DNA of 5,404 nucleotides, from the NCBI GenBank assembly GCA_021413595.1, contig JAIOQD010000213.1, positions 1-5,404 on the forward strand, read 5' to 3'. This stretch comes from Bacteroidota bacterium. Lineage in GTDB: Bacteria > Bacteroidota > Bacteroidia > 2-12-FULL-35-15. Below are positions 1 to 5,326 of the stretch, in pieces. Numbering within the stretch: position 1 is the first letter of the stretch; each line of letters opens with the position of its first letter. A program made the translations under genes and the position numbers. Under the pieces are notes generated by a model that was not told the DNA's origin, did not search any database, and saw only the letters and a list, made by a program, of their open reading frames with translations.

Positions 1-738
1 CACATATTGCTGCATTATCGGAAAATTAAGCTCCCCCAAATGTGTTCTCAACCCGTCAGCAATGGTATTTATAGTTAGGTTATGTTCTATTTTTCCACTT
101 TGTAATGCCCGATATGCATCATCCACTTCCTGTGGTTCGGCTCCAAACGTTTTACATTTTTCGCTAAAAAAATGTGCAGCCAGTGCAGTTCCTGAAATCA
201 AACCACCGCCACCTACAGGAGCAAAAACAGCATCCAAATTGGGATGCTCTTCGAGGAGTTCAATACATGCAGTTCCTTGTCCTAAAATTACATCTAAATT
301 GTCGAAAGGATGAATAAATATAGCTCCTTTGTTCTCTTTAATATTTTTAGCGGCCAATTCCCTTGCAGCCGGTGTTGGTTCACATTCTATAATTTCGCCT
401 CCGTATCCTTTTACTGCTTCTTTTTTTACTAACGAAGCATTTGATGGCATTACAATAAATGCTTTAATACCTAAATTTTGGGCTGCAAGTGCTAAAGCTT
501 GTGCAAAGTTCCCGGATGAATGAGTTACTACACCTTTTTTCTTTTCTTCTTCAGATAGTTGCAAAATGGCGTTGACAGCGCCTCGCATTTTAAACGCTCC
601 GATTTTTTGAAAATTTTCACATTTAAAATATAACTCTGCCCCCGATAATTTATTTAATTGTTGAGAAGTTAAAACAGGAGTTCGGTGTATGTAAGGCGCA
701 ATCCGTTTGTGGGAGTTTATCAGATCTGATTTTTGCAT
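1..738 (-). CDS. PLP-dependent threonine/serine dehydratase or serine racemase, 3'-truncated by window edge
   Basis: Fold-type II pyridoxal-phosphate enzyme, expected to deaminate threonine or serine to the 2-oxo acid plus ammonia, or to racemise serine, in the cytoplasm. I translated 246 codons from the ATG at 738 to the window edge without a stop; family members usually have about 310-330 residues, so the C-terminal quarter is missing. Visible motifs: FQKIGAFKMRGA at 43-54, with K50 as the Schiff-base lysine; THSSGNFAQA at 72-81, where S75 matches the second catalytic serine of serine racemase; the phosphate-binding glycine loop GGGGL at 176-180; and GAEPQEVDD at 199-207, whose E201 and D207 match the metal ligands of serine racemase. 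IADGLR at 226-231 is also typical. Phe78 follows SSGN where many relatives have His. The start lies 18 bases after the stop of the upstream barrel gene on the same strand, so co-transcription is possible. Family is sure; racemase versus dehydratase cannot be settled from this fragment. Confidence 0.93.
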   Translation of the reverse strand, partial: MQKSDLINSHKRIAPYIHRTPVLTSQQLNKLSGAELYFKCENFQKIGAFKMRGAVNAILQLSEEEKKKGVVTHSSGNFAQALALAAQNLGIKAFIVMPSNASLVKKEAVKGYGGEIIECEPTPAARELAAKNIKENKGAIFIHPFDNLDVILGQGTACIELLEEHPNLDAVFAPVGGGGLISGTALAAHFFSEKCKTFGAEPQEVDDAYRALQSGKIEHNLTINTIADGLRTHLGELNFPIMQQYV

Positions 739-756
739 ACTAAAAATTTTTTTTAT

Positions 757-1488
757 CTATCCTTTCGAAAACAACATGAACCTTGTTTTCTTTTTTTTGC
801 ATCTTGTTTTTGTGAAATATCCTACGTCATAATCAAACCCAATCATCATCATCGCTGTAAGCGGATTTGAGGATTTGTAAACTTCATATCTTCTGATTGA
901 AGGGAAATCGCTTTGTTGACCAGTAGCGCTAATAATATCGCTTAGCGAATATGAAATTCTACACCCTAATGTTACACCAAAGTTCTCTGTTCCCATGATG
1001 TACCCCCCAAAACCAATTACTGCTGAAACATAAGATTTAACGAGGTTTTCGGAAATATCTATATTTTTTGTGTTAGTAAGATTATCACTTCCCCTGGTTT
1101 TATTGATCATTGAGTATTGTGGACCAATCTCAAAATAACTTGAGTTCACTGTTCTTCTATACATCAATAAAACATTAATTGCATTGAAACCAATATTGCG
1201 CACATAATTAGTTTTATTGCTATCAAGGCTATATGTAAATGATTGATCAAAAGCGGAGGAGCTTACATCTATGGTTGCAGCGTGCTCTTCATTAAAATTT
1301 ACACCGATCTTTCCCCCATACATATATCCGAAAGAGAGTTTTGGTGCAAAATTACGGTCATTGTAAAAGTTCTTGTTTACCAAAAAAACAACACCGTAGC
1401 CCCCTCTCGCTCCAACATCAAGCCAGCTCTGAGAATAAAGTGATTGTGAAAAAATAAATATACTGAAAGCAATTATAATTTTTTTCAT
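757..1488 (-). CDS. Predicted outer-membrane beta-barrel protein with signal peptide
   Basis: A 243-residue protein of unknown function, probably an outer-membrane beta-barrel. Residues 1-19 form a Sec signal peptide: MKK, a hydrophobic stretch rich in I and F, then LYS|QS, with likely cleavage between S19 and Q20, the common Bacteroidota pattern. The mature part shows alternating polar/hydrophobic segments with many G, Y, F and N residues (GARGGYGVVF, FGYMYGGKIGVNF, YFEIGPQYSMI, VIGFGGYIMG, MMMIGFDYDVGYF), as expected for short barrel strands of an OmpA-like or PorT-like eight-to-ten-strand barrel. No OmpA peptidoglycan domain, TPR or plug is present. Oddly, the last plausible strand ends near GYF and is followed by about 17 mostly basic residues with KKKK, encoded across an A-rich run. 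The ATG at 1488 is chosen because it begins the signal peptide. A -7-like element lies about 55 bases upstream. The substrate or partner cannot be inferred; the dehydratase immediately downstream gives no clue. Confidence 0.82.
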   Translation of the reverse strand: MKKIIIAFSIFIFSQSLYSQSWLDVGARGGYGVVFLVNKNFYNDRNFAPKLSFGYMYGGKIGVNFNEEHAATIDVSSSAFDQSFTYSLDSNKTNYVRNIGFNAINVLLMYRRTVNSSYFEIGPQYSMINKTRGSDNLTNTKNIDISENLVKSYVSAVIGFGGYIMGTENFGVTLGCRISYSLSDIISATGQQSDFPSIRRYEVYKSSNPLTAMMMIGFDYDVGYFTKTRCKKKKTRFMLFSKG

Positions 1489-1543
1489 TATAAACCTTAT
1501 TAAATTGATAGGAGGCAGCTAATTAATTTTGAATACATCTGTT

Positions 1544-1551
1544 CAAATTTA
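1544..1551 (-). promoter_or_regulatory. Candidate Bacteroidota -7 promoter element for the barrel gene
   Basis: Read on the minus strand this is TAAATTTG, an exact match to the Bacteroidota sigma-factor -7 consensus TAnnTTTG, 55 bases before the ATG of the barrel gene. I found no TTTG at the usual -33 distance, so only half the promoter is supported, and an 8-mer match with four fixed positions in AT-rich DNA can occur by chance. Confidence 0.3.
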
Positions 1552-1647
1552 ATATTATCTCCGAAATTATCAGGTAATAATTTCAATAAAGTTTTGAAGG
1601 AATGTTATTTTTCGAGAGAAATTATATTTTTTTAGGACTTTAATTCT

Positions 1648-1670
1648 GTTCGTTTTAGGTGAAGACGAAC
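1648..1670. repeat. Compact hairpin, 9-bp stem and 5-base loop
   Basis: The arms GTTCGTTTT and AAGACGAAC pair over nine positions with a single G-T wobble around the loop AGGTG. No run of T follows on the plus strand; on the minus strand an A-rich stretch follows, so it lacks the tail of an intrinsic terminator. It stands alone in the intergenic region and its role is unknown. Confidence 0.45.
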
Positions 1671-1882
1671 TAAGATTCAAAATGAATTTGATTAGTAAAG
1701 AGAAGAAATTAAAACCTATTATATTGCATTGGTTGCGGCATAACTAGGCAACACATTTATTAGAGAGTGAGCCAGATCTAAGATATATTAGACCCGACAC
1801 TATTTATTTTCGATTTGATCAAGGAAATCAGTAATTACCTGTATGTTCTGTTGTGGATTATAAAAACCATATTTACAGACAA

Positions 1883-1998
1883 TGTCATCCCGATGCTTTT
1901 TCGCCAAGAGGGATCTTGTTCGTTGTTTTAGCAATACCTTTCATAATAAGAAGATCCCTTCTACTGCGAAGAACAGGTCACAAAAGTTCGGGATGACA
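1883..1998. repeat. Long nested palindrome of the TGTCATCCCGA type
   Basis: The ends TGTCATCCCGA (1883-1893) and TCGGGATGACA (1988-1998) are perfect inverted repeats of 11 bp. Inside them TTTTTCGC (1897-1904) pairs with GCGAAGAA (1966-1973) with one wobble, and AGGGATCTT (1909-1917) pairs perfectly with AAGATCCCT (1951-1959), leaving a loop of about 33 bases. The nested order means the whole unit can fold as one imperfect hairpin. From memory, repeats beginning GTCATCCCGA and containing GGGATCT are scattered in many copies between genes in Bacteroidota, but I could not check copy number here. Reading frames crossing it on both strands are low-complexity and are considered spurious. Confidence 0.75.
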
Positions 1999-2035
1999 CA
2001 GCCGGAAATATATTTATATAAATTTTCATTTTTTG

Positions 2036-2125
2036 GCGTTCCCTTTCTGAAAAAGAAAGGGGCGGGCTTTTCACTTCAATCTTTTTGTGAAGAACAAAAA
2101 GGATTTTCGTTGCAATCCCTAACGC
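2036..2125. repeat. Second palindromic repeat (GCGTT-CCCTTTCT ... CCCTAACGC type)
   Basis: The outer ends GCGTT (2036-2040) and AACGC (2121-2125) pair. They enclose two perfect 8-bp hairpins: CCCTTTCT/AGAAAGGG (2041-2061, loop GAAAA) and CTTTTTGT/ACAAAAAG (2081-2101, loop GAAGA). The string GGGGCGGGCTTTTC between the hairpins and GGATTTTCGTTGCAATCCCT after them match, from memory, an intergenic repeat common in Bacteroidota in which the second hairpin is variable. It sits 37 bases after the previous repeat and 57 bases after the stop of the S24 repressor gene. Neither hairpin is followed by the T run of a terminator on the minus strand. Confidence 0.72.
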
Positions 2126-2182
2126 AGCATTATCAAACCTAAAAGCTCTTGATAACATTTACAATTTTTCATCACAACCTTT

Positions 2183-2941
2183 CTACTTCCCCATTTCTAC
2201 TCTATATGACTGCAAAAACCGAATTATATTGTCGATATTTAAATCTTGTTGTTTAAATTCTCCAATATTTAAACTGCACACAAAGCTCCATACTTCTAAA
2301 ATGTTTTCTGATTTAACAGTATAGGGTGCGTATTCAGGATTATCCGAATGAAACTCAAACGTATCAATGCTTTTTTTCTTATCATGATAAATACGTTTAT
2401 AAACTACTCCATCATTTTTTGTAAGCACAATGTAGGTTTGTCCGTCTTTGATATCGTCCAGTGATTCCAGGTATTTCCCAACTACAACACTTCCATCTTT
2501 TAATGGCGGCATTGAATCACCTTTGATTGGGAATGCTCTATGCTTACCAATAATTTTAAAAGGTAAATTCATGATGGGCAGTTCCTCAATAAAGCTCGGA
2601 TCGGCATATCCGTTTAAATAACCTGCTATGGCTTTTATGGGCACCACTTCCACAAGATCGTTATTATCCTTATCTACTAATATGGGAAACAAAATCCTGT
2701 TTTTACCAATTTTCATAAGCGCTTCAGGATCTGTTTTAGACAGGTCGGCACGAACTAAGGCATCAATTGCCACGTGAAAATAATCGGCAATTGTTATTAA
2801 TAAGTCATACGAAGGTTCTGCTCTTCCTTCTTCATAAGACCCCAATCGTGAACGTGAAATATCTAATTTTTCAGATAATTGTTCCTGAGATAACTTTTTT
2901 AGTGCTCTCAGAACCCTAATGTTTTTGGCTATTTTTGACAT
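2183..2941 (-). CDS. LexA/CI-like repressor: XRE helix-turn-helix plus S24 self-cleaving domain
   Basis: A 252-residue DNA-binding repressor that should be switched off by self-cleavage. Residues 4-63 form an XRE-type HTH (LRALKKLSQEQLSEKLDISRSRLGSYEEGRAEPS, recognition helix around 29-38). The C-terminal half is a LexA/UmuD-type S24 domain: nucleophile S143 in KGDSMPPL and general base K182 in VVYKRIY. The likely scissile bond is A106-G107 in KAIAGYLNGY, a linker form seen in Bacteroidota members. All key residues are present, so cleavage competence is expected. In the family, RecA filament contact after DNA damage triggers cleavage and derepression. I chose the ATG at 2941, giving MSKIAKN, over an in-frame GTG six codons upstream, because that GTG falls within the -7-like element and upstream of its predicted start point. 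Two matching palindromes precede the gene, implying autorepression. Whether it is phage-derived or a host stress regulator is undecided. Confidence 0.92.
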   Translation of the reverse strand: MSKIAKNIRVLRALKKLSQEQLSEKLDISRSRLGSYEEGRAEPSYDLLITIADYFHVAIDALVRADLSKTDPEALMKIGKNRILFPILVDKDNNDLVEVVPIKAIAGYLNGYADPSFIEELPIMNLPFKIIGKHRAFPIKGDSMPPLKDGSVVVGKYLESLDDIKDGQTYIVLTKNDGVVYKRIYHDKKKSIDTFEFHSDNPEYAPYTVKSENILEVWSFVCSLNIGEFKQQDLNIDNIIRFLQSYRVEMGK

Positions 2942-2958
2942 TGCTAAATATTTTAGCA
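2942..2958. promoter_or_regulatory. Candidate repressor operator O1, perfect 7-3-7 palindrome
   Basis: TGCTAAA and TTTAGCA form a perfect dyad around TAT. It abuts the ATG of the S24 repressor gene, so a bound dimer would cover the predicted transcription start and the short leader. It shares 14 of 17 bases with the second palindrome at 2965-2981. Assignment to this repressor is inferred from position and symmetry. Confidence 0.7.
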
Positions 2959-2966
2959 CAAAAATA
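2959..2966 (-). promoter_or_regulatory. Candidate -7 promoter element of the S24 repressor gene
   Basis: On the minus strand this reads TATTTTTG, an exact match to TAnnTTTG. It fills the gap between the two palindromes and would start transcription near 2953-2955, leaving a leader of roughly a dozen bases before the ATG at 2941. No convincing TTTG at -33 was seen. Confidence 0.5.
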
Positions 2967-2981
2967 CTAAATATATTAGTA
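2965..2981. promoter_or_regulatory. Candidate repressor operator O2, 6-5-6 palindrome
   Basis: TACTAA and TTAGTA are a perfect dyad around ATATA. The centre lies 23 bp from the centre of O1, a little over two helical turns, so two dimers could sit on nearly the same DNA face. It lies just upstream of and partly over the -7 element, and could also influence the divergent gene starting at 3069. Confidence 0.65.
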
Positions 2982-3068
2982 ATATTACGCCCAGAAAGGT
3001 TATTTTTTTTTAATCCTTCCTTCTTACCGGGATAATTAAATATCGTTTTTATAAAAAAACAACATGCT

Positions 3069-3284
3069 ATGCAAAAACATATAGACGAATTAACTTATGA
3101 AATAGTCGGGACAACTATTGAAGTACAAAAAAAAACGGGTAGAGAATTACTAAAAAATGTTTACCGTCAATGTTTAAAAGAGGGATTATTACATGGGAAA
3201 ATGTTTTTTTTAACAGAGATGAGAATCCCGGTACTTTATAAGAACGAACAACTGGAAATAGATTTTAGGTAAGATTTGTTTGTT
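3069..3284 (+). pseudogene. Remnant of a GxxExxY-family (PDDEXK_3-like) gene, interrupted by an in-frame stop
   Basis: The first 67 codons match the N-terminal half of the GxxExxY family, small proteins of about 125 residues with a PD-(D/E)xK nuclease-like fold and unsettled function: DELTYEIVGTTIEVQKKTG (6-24), LLKNVYRQCL (27-36), then IPVLYKNEQLEIDFR (53-67). The family normally continues R-L-D-L-L-V; here the codon after R67 is TAA (3270-3272), followed in frame by DLFV (3273-3284), so a Leu codon has most likely become a stop. The signature itself is also altered: the usual G-L-L-E-S-V-Y reads E-L-L-K-N-V-Y. The conserved acidic/lysine segment (ELKA-like) expected after DLLV cannot be found in any frame, although GWLINY at 3345-3362, same frame, faintly resembles the later GLLINF segment. 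Loss of nuclease-like core residues makes a functional product unlikely. It is transcribed away from the S24 repressor. Confidence 0.78.
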
Positions 3285-3392
3285 AAAACTGTTACCAAAA
3301 GAAGATTAAATACTATGCTTCGGAATTTTCTCCCGCCCAGGAGAGGATGGTTAATAAATTACCCTCACAAAACATTATAAAAAATTAATAAG

Positions 3393-3473
3393 TATCAATT
3401 ATCAGGGGTACAAATTTCAATAAAAAAAATCACGCCATGGTTACATAATTGGAATACCCCTGATAATCTGATA
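3393..3473. repeat. Long inverted repeat, 18-bp arms with one bulged base
   Basis: The left arm 3393-3410 (TATCA then ATTATCAGGGGTA) pairs with the right arm 3455-3473 (TACCCCTGATAAT, one unpaired C at 3468, then TGATA). Thirteen consecutive pairs are perfect, including four G-C pairs in otherwise AT-rich DNA. The 44-base interior contains CCATGG but no reading frame. The large loop and absence of a T tail argue against an intrinsic terminator. It lies where the 3' part of the GxxExxY gene should be, so it may be a small mobile-element footprint or a structured RNA or DNA element. Confidence 0.65.
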
Positions 3474-3566
3474 TTGATTAAAAAAATTCGCAAGGATCGT
3501 GGTTTGTGAAACGAAAACTACAGGTGATTTTGAATATATTTACCATGCTTTAAATCTTTTTAATTG

Positions 3567-3589
3567 AAACTGTATTATAGACAGTTTTT
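3567..3589 (+). terminator. Weak hairpin with T run, possible terminator
   Basis: AAACTGT (3567-3573) and ACAGTTT (3581-3587) pair perfectly around a 7-base loop, and T continues to 3589. The stem is short and AT-rich, and it lies only about 40 bases before the BRO-N start, so it could equally be an operator-like dyad or chance. Confidence 0.25.
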
Positions 3590-3631
3590 AAAAATAATTT
3601 ATTCTAAAAAACAGACCAAAACATTTTTATA

Positions 3632-4468
3632 ATGAACAACATAAAATTATTTGAGAGCAAAAAAATTCGTTCCGAATGGAATGAAGCTGAAGAGAAATGG
3701 TATTTCAGTATTGTAGATATTGTTGAAATACTTACGGACCAACCTCATCATCAAGGAGCAAGGAATTATTGGAAAGTGATGAAAAGCAGGTTACTGAAAG
3801 AGGGGAATGAAACGGTTACAAATTGTAACCGGTTGAAATTAGTTGCGGAGGATGGGAAAATGAGAGAGACTGATGTTGCAGATACAGAACAGTTACTGCG
3901 TTTAATTCAATCTATTCCCTCACCCAAAGCAGAACCATTTAAAATATGGTTAGCCAAAGTTGGTTATGAGCGTATGCAGGAAATTGCCGATCCTTCGCAG
4001 AGCTTAGACCGGGCAAGAGAAAATTGGCAAAACCTGGGCAGAAGCGAAAAATGGATTCAGCAACGAATGACAGGTCAGGAAACCCGTAATAAACTTACTG
4101 ATTACTGGAAAGACAGTGGAGTTGAAAAACCGGACGAGTTTGCGTTTCTGACTAATATTATTCACCAGGAATGGACAGGATTAACAGTGAAGAAACATAA
4201 AGATTTAAAAGGTTTAAAAAATCAGAATATTCGCGACCACATGAGCGAAGCCGAATTGATTTTCACTGCATTAGCCGAACTGTCTACCAGGCACATAGCC
4301 GAAAGTGATAAAGCAAAAGGTGTAGATGAAAATGCTGTTGCGGGTAAAAAAGGCGGAAAAATAGCTAAAAATGCACGATTAGCACTGGAACAAAAAACAG
4401 GTAAAAGTGTTGTAACCGGAGAAAATTTTTTACCTCCCGTTAAAGAAATAAAAAAATTAAAGAAATAG
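3632..4468 (+). CDS. BRO-N domain protein with DinD-like C-terminal region
   Basis: An intact 278-residue protein of the group usually named BRO-N domain protein, phage antirepressor-like, or DNA-damage-inducible protein D. Residues 5-115 form a BRO-N domain: KLFESKKIRSEWNEAEEKWYFS, VDIVEILT (28-35), NYWKVMKSRL (45-54), LKLVAEDGKMRETDVAD (68-84), then LLRLIQSIPSPKAEPFKIWL (88-107). The following part has conserved blocks LDRARENW (125-132), WIQQRMTGQETRNKLTDYW (141-159), EFAFLTNIIHQEWTG (169-183), KDLKGLKNQNIRDHMSEAEL (190-209), and a basic tail AGKKGGKIAKNARLALE (237-253). The HKxLK...IRDHM block and basic C-terminus resemble E. coli DinD, an SOS-induced RecA antagonist. BRO-N domains bind DNA in phage and viral regulators, but this group's exact role is not established. 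It is full length with a single clear ATG. The S24 repressor nearby suggests a regulatory pairing, though no copy of its palindrome lies at this gene. Confidence 0.9.
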   Translation: MNNIKLFESKKIRSEWNEAEEKWYFSIVDIVEILTDQPHHQGARNYWKVMKSRLLKEGNETVTNCNRLKLVAEDGKMRETDVADTEQLLRLIQSIPSPKAEPFKIWLAKVGYERMQEIADPSQSLDRARENWQNLGRSEKWIQQRMTGQETRNKLTDYWKDSGVEKPDEFAFLTNIIHQEWTGLTVKKHKDLKGLKNQNIRDHMSEAELIFTALAELSTRHIAESDKAKGVDENAVAGKKGGKIAKNARLALEQKTGKSVVTGENFLPPVKEIKKLKK

Positions 4469-4565
4469 TGCTATCAAGAAAAATAATTTATAATTCTATT
4501 AGCGTTTTTTGAATTTGGATGCCTTTGATAATATAAAATGATTCTATTAAAAAAATGAAATAAAC

Positions 4566-4806
4566 ATGCGCTTATTTACCAATTCGAGTAGATTGGCGAA
4601 GTGGCGTTTCGGGTATATACAAGTTAGCAGCAACCGTAAGAAGACAGTGCTAACATTGCATTTTAACGGCAGACAACAAATGACAAAACAATTTCGGCAA
4701 GGCCGTTTGGCTATCGCTTCTTCAAAAGCAAAAGAGGTGCTATCACACACAATGCCGACACAGTTGCACCACATTGCTTTTGCCCAATAGTACACAAAGG
4801 CCGTTT
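4566..4806. repeat. Structured, comparatively G+C-rich non-coding block, probable dispersed repeat
   Basis: About 44% G+C over 4591-4800 by hand count, against about 19% just before and about 29% just after, so it looks inserted. It folds well: GTTAGCA (4623-4629) pairs with TGCTAAC (4648-4654); CAAAAGCAA (4723-4731) pairs with TTGCTTTTG (4774-4782), with GGTGC (4736-4740) and GCACC (4766-4770) nested inside. AAGGCCGTTT occurs twice as a direct repeat (4699-4708 and 4797-4806). Both strands stay open for 74-82 codons, but the products resemble no protein, are not both likely to be real, and cross the hairpins. I have an uncertain memory of similar blocks between genes in Bacteroidota. Integron attC core sites (RYYYAAC...GTTRRRY) were looked for and not found. 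Confidence 0.5.
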
Positions 4807-4919
4807 TTCATAGACACAGCATTTTTAACAATTTAAACAATAGGAAAATGACTAAATTAGCCACATATAAAACTTTGGTTTTTATTGAATGAATTTTATA
4901 ACGCAAACAACCAAACAGC

Positions 4920-4971
4920 CCCTAAAAGCTTTCTCTCTCAAAGCAAAAACCTTAAAGAAAGCTAAATAGGG
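4920..4971. repeat. Interrupted inverted repeat upstream of the 3' small gene
   Basis: CCCTA-AA-AGCTTTCT (4920-4934) pairs with AGAAAGCT-AAA-TAGGG (4956-4971): 8 bp plus 5 bp, separated by a 2/3-base internal loop, around a 21-base apical loop. Only four T follow, so a terminator role is weak. Between it and the gene at 5060 lie an atypical TGGCGAGGCAAGTAGGCAC segment and the AT palindromes AAAAATATTTTT and ATTTTTAAAAAT, which may contain the promoter. The rest of 4807-5059 has no gene I can support. Confidence 0.5.
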
Positions 4972-5059
4972 ATTTTAAAAATCGATCTCATCGCTTTGTT
5001 TGGCGAGGCAAGTAGGCACAAAAAAATATTTTTAAAAATAAATTAATAATAAATAGAAG

Positions 5060-5311
5060 ATGAAAAACAATTTTTTTAAAAGGGAACTTAATGAGGCACC
5101 AGAAGAAATCTATGCCAAACTAAAAGGGATGTCCGAAGATGAAATTAGAAGCACAATTGATTACTTTAAAGATAATCATATAGCATCACTAAAATCAATC
5201 ATTGGAATTATCCAGCTTGATACTTTCCCTGGTGTTAAAAATAATGCGAAAATAGAGTATATTGAAAATTATTGCCAAAGCATAATAGACAAAGAAGTAA
5301 GTAAAAAATAA
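5060..5311 (+). CDS. Small hypothetical protein, unrecognised
   Basis: An 83-residue, charged, probably cytosolic and mainly alpha-helical protein. I recognise no family. There is no signal peptide or membrane segment. Helix-forming stretches are visible around 11-22 (NEAPEEIYAKLK), 25-39 (SEDEIRSTIDYFKDN), 42-52 (ASLKSIIGIIQ), and 62-80 after the FPG turn at 56-58; the C-terminus is basic. Start choice: the ATG at 5060 is the first in frame, preceded by a very A+T-rich leader ending AATAGAAG, which is normal for Bacteroidota genes that lack Shine-Dalgarno sites. Codon use is unremarkable for the window and the frame is clean, which supports a real gene. Its position beyond a structured non-coding block suggests a separate insertion or cassette-like arrangement; the function could be an accessory or immunity-type protein, but nothing in the sequence proves that. 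Confidence 0.6.
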   Translation: MKNNFFKRELNEAPEEIYAKLKGMSEDEIRSTIDYFKDNHIASLKSIIGIIQLDTFPGVKNNAKIEYIENYCQSIIDKEVSKK

Positions 5312-5326
5312 TTGTCTTATGGAAAA

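Larger units (their letters stand above)
1489..1882. other. Intergenic stretch without a supported gene
   Basis: This stretch lies between the barrel gene start and the first palindromic repeat. Stops are frequent in all frames I read, and I recognise no protein, tRNA or insertion-sequence fragment. It contains the -7-like box near the barrel gene, a 9-bp hairpin at 1648-1670, and a short imperfect palindrome at 1777-1792. Much of it may simply be degraded sequence. Confidence 0.6.
3285..3631. other. Non-coding stretch between the GxxExxY remnant and the BRO-N gene
   Basis: No open gene is visible. The first part may hold the decayed 3' end of the GxxExxY gene. It then carries a long inverted repeat at 3393-3473 and a small AT-rich hairpin at 3567-3589. 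A TTTG at 3503-3506 followed by TGATTTTG at 3524-3531 resembles a Bacteroidota promoter for the BRO-N gene, but the spacing is short and one fixed base differs, so I do not call it. Confidence 0.55.

Noticed and set aside
62..523. Plus-strand open frames opposite the dehydratase gene
   Set aside because: They are antisense to a clearly conserved enzyme and their products look like no known protein.
768..789. AAAACAA/TTGTTTT inverted repeat as a terminator
   Set aside because: The stem is almost all A-T, lies inside the 3' end of the barrel gene, and has no T run on the coding strand.
1243..1443. Plus-strand open frame opposite the barrel gene
   Set aside because: Antisense to the signal-peptide-bearing gene; no motif of its own.
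1777..1792. TCTAAGATATATTAGA as a third repressor operator
   Set aside because: It resembles the CTAA...TTAG sites, but the half-sites are six rather than five bases apart, one inner pair mismatches, and no gene start is near.
1882..2158. Overlapping open frames on both strands across the palindromic repeats
   Set aside because: Their sequence is dictated by the repeats; neither gives a recognisable protein.
2942..2959. In-frame GTG start six codons upstream for the S24 repressor
   Set aside because: It coincides with the end of the -7-like element and lies upstream of the predicted transcript start; MSKIAKN is a more typical N-terminus.
4623..4782. Integron attC recombination site
   Set aside because: GTTAGCA and TGCTAAC form a dyad but do not match GTTRRRY and RYYYAAC, and no integrase is in the window.
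4547..4795. Opposing open frames of 74 and 82 codons in the structured block
   Set aside because: They overlap almost entirely on opposite strands, cross the hairpins and show no family features. The DNA-level structure explains the region better.
4848..4892. 14-codon open frame starting MTKLATYK
   Set aside because: Too short, with no homology that I recognise and no continuation in another frame.
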